Of a stretch of DNA of 64,000 nt, positions 63,322 through 64,000 are shown in pieces. The first letter of the stretch is position 1. Every line of letters starts with the position of its first letter. Origin of the DNA: Methylococcales bacterium (GTDB taxonomy: Bacteria > Pseudomonadota > Gammaproteobacteria > Methylococcales > Methylomonadaceae); assembly GCA_028707085.1 (NCBI GenBank), contig JAQTUW010000001.1:153642-217641 (forward strand). Reading direction: 5' to 3'. A program made the translations under genes and the position numbers. Under the pieces are notes generated by a model. That model saw nothing but the letters and a program-made list of their open reading frames with translations. It did not search any database and was not told the origin of the DNA.

Positions 63322-63957
63322 TTATTTTTCAAGTATGGCTACGCTTTGCCCTAAGGCATTGCCATTGAAGTGATTAATGTCACCATTAATGAATTCCACA
63401 ACTTTAAAGCCAATATGATTAGCCCATTGCTGAATGGCGGTTTTTTCCATAAACATATTCAAATGGGGGGTGGTATTGGTTTTATGTTGTGTCACGGTGG
63501 CTTCAAAATAAAACCAGTGAGAAGGCAAGGCGAATTCTAGAAACGAGAAAACCAGCCGGCCTCCCGGTTTTAAGGCCCTGTACATATCTTCCATATATAG
63601 ATAACTTTCAGCTTGAAGTAAGTGAGTGAACAGACTGAATGCGCAAATCATATCGACTGAAGCGTCATCAATTGGAACATTCAAGTCCTGATGATTTAAA
63701 AAAGTGTATTCCGCGGGCGATTTTAACCTGGCATATTCGAGCAATGCATCAATAATATCAATGCCTAAATAGTTTATTTGTAGTTCTTTCGCCAGGGCAG
63801 TCGATAAACGCCCGCTACCGCATCCGTAATCGACCAGTTTCATGCCGTCTTTAAGGCCGGCATAAATAACAATGCAACCGTTCAGACCCCTAGCAAAGAA
63901 ATAAGCTGAAAACACATTGACATAGCGCACATATTGATGATTAATTATGCAAACCAT
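63322..63957 (-). CDS. Class I SAM-dependent methyltransferase
   Basis: A 211-residue methyltransferase. Motif I is LVDYGCGSGRLSTALA, motif II acid is in LGIDIIDALLEYA, then SVDMICAFSLFTHLL, ALKPGGRLVFSFLEF and a C-terminal helix-strand that completes the fold. The N-terminus is short and preceded at once by an in-frame TAG; a GTG one codon earlier is also possible. The gene lies close to the window edge, and an N-terminal part in another frame cannot be excluded. It is on the strand opposite to the glycan operons. Substrate unknown. Confidence 0.78.
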   Translation of the reverse strand: MVCIINHQYVRYVNVFSAYFFARGLNGCIVIYAGLKDGMKLVDYGCGSGRLSTALAKELQINYLGIDIIDALLEYARLKSPAEYTFLNHQDLNVPIDDASVDMICAFSLFTHLLQAESYLYMEDMYRALKPGGRLVFSFLEFALPSHWFYFEATVTQHKTNTTPHLNMFMEKTAIQQWANHIGFKVVEFINGDINHFNGNALGQSVAILEK

Positions 63958-64000
63958 CACCTAAGTGCGTAGCCAAGGCATGATCCTCAAGGAACACGAA

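Overview
The window looks like chromosomal DNA from a GC-rich gammaproteobacterium. A methanotroph of the Methylococcales is the best guess. The support is indirect: the housekeeping genes are of gammaproteobacterial type (ccmFGHI, glnE, acnB, rppH, cysG), there is a three-gene ABC set of the kind that travels with PQQ-dependent alcohol oxidation, and there is a large surface-glycan locus full of repeat proteins. No rRNA, tRNA or CRISPR array was seen.

Bases 1-31,400 are mostly ordinary. Cytochrome c maturation genes (ccmF, cut by the left edge, then ccmG, ccmH, ccmI) run with overlapping ends into hemN. A small phosphatase and a dienelactone hydrolase follow, then mltA and glnE on the minus strand. 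A two-gene glycosylation set comes next: a GtrB-like transferase and a GtrA flippase fused to a GT-C enzyme. After two poorly known proteins there is an acnB / cation exchanger / AlbA_2 operon, an exported protein with a sorting-signal-like tail, a DUF5765 protein, a YdjM-like protein, an AAA ATPase coupled to an orphan Fe-S protein, cysG, a tusA homologue, a HAD phosphatase, rppH and cpdA.

Bases 31,500-34,100 hold the beta-propeller / ABC ATPase / ABC permease set of the PQQ-associated type. A MarR regulator then stands divergent from the next block.

Bases 35,100-63,300 are a capsule or exopolysaccharide locus. It begins with a KpsE/KpsM/KpsT-type exporter and a two-domain glycosyltransferase. 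A recombination scar follows: two nearly identical 613-bp direct repeats flank a HigBA-like toxin-antitoxin pair and a MITE-like element. Beyond it lie a sulfotransferase-like gene, two very large WbsX-RgpF proteins separated by an AT-rich methyltransferase, an exported GH99-like protein, two tandem FkbH-like HAD proteins, a shuffled relative lacking the HAD domain, a repeat-bearing double glycosyltransferase, an 84-residue solo-repeat protein, and an AT-rich radical SAM enzyme. An unidentified membrane protein and a methyltransferase end the window.

The most interesting signal is a repeat of about 36 residues (FD..WYL..YPDV, then P..HY, then G..EGR.P). I count 22 copies in eight intact genes between 41,860 and 61,029, attached to enzymes of unrelated fold: sulfotransferase-like, WbsX/RgpF, FkbH-like and GT2. 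The copies are tandem at an exact 108-bp period in two genes and solitary in others, and a variant form ends the FkbH-like proteins. A common docking, scaffold or glycan-binding module that gathers the enzymes of one glycan pathway would explain this, but that is inference.
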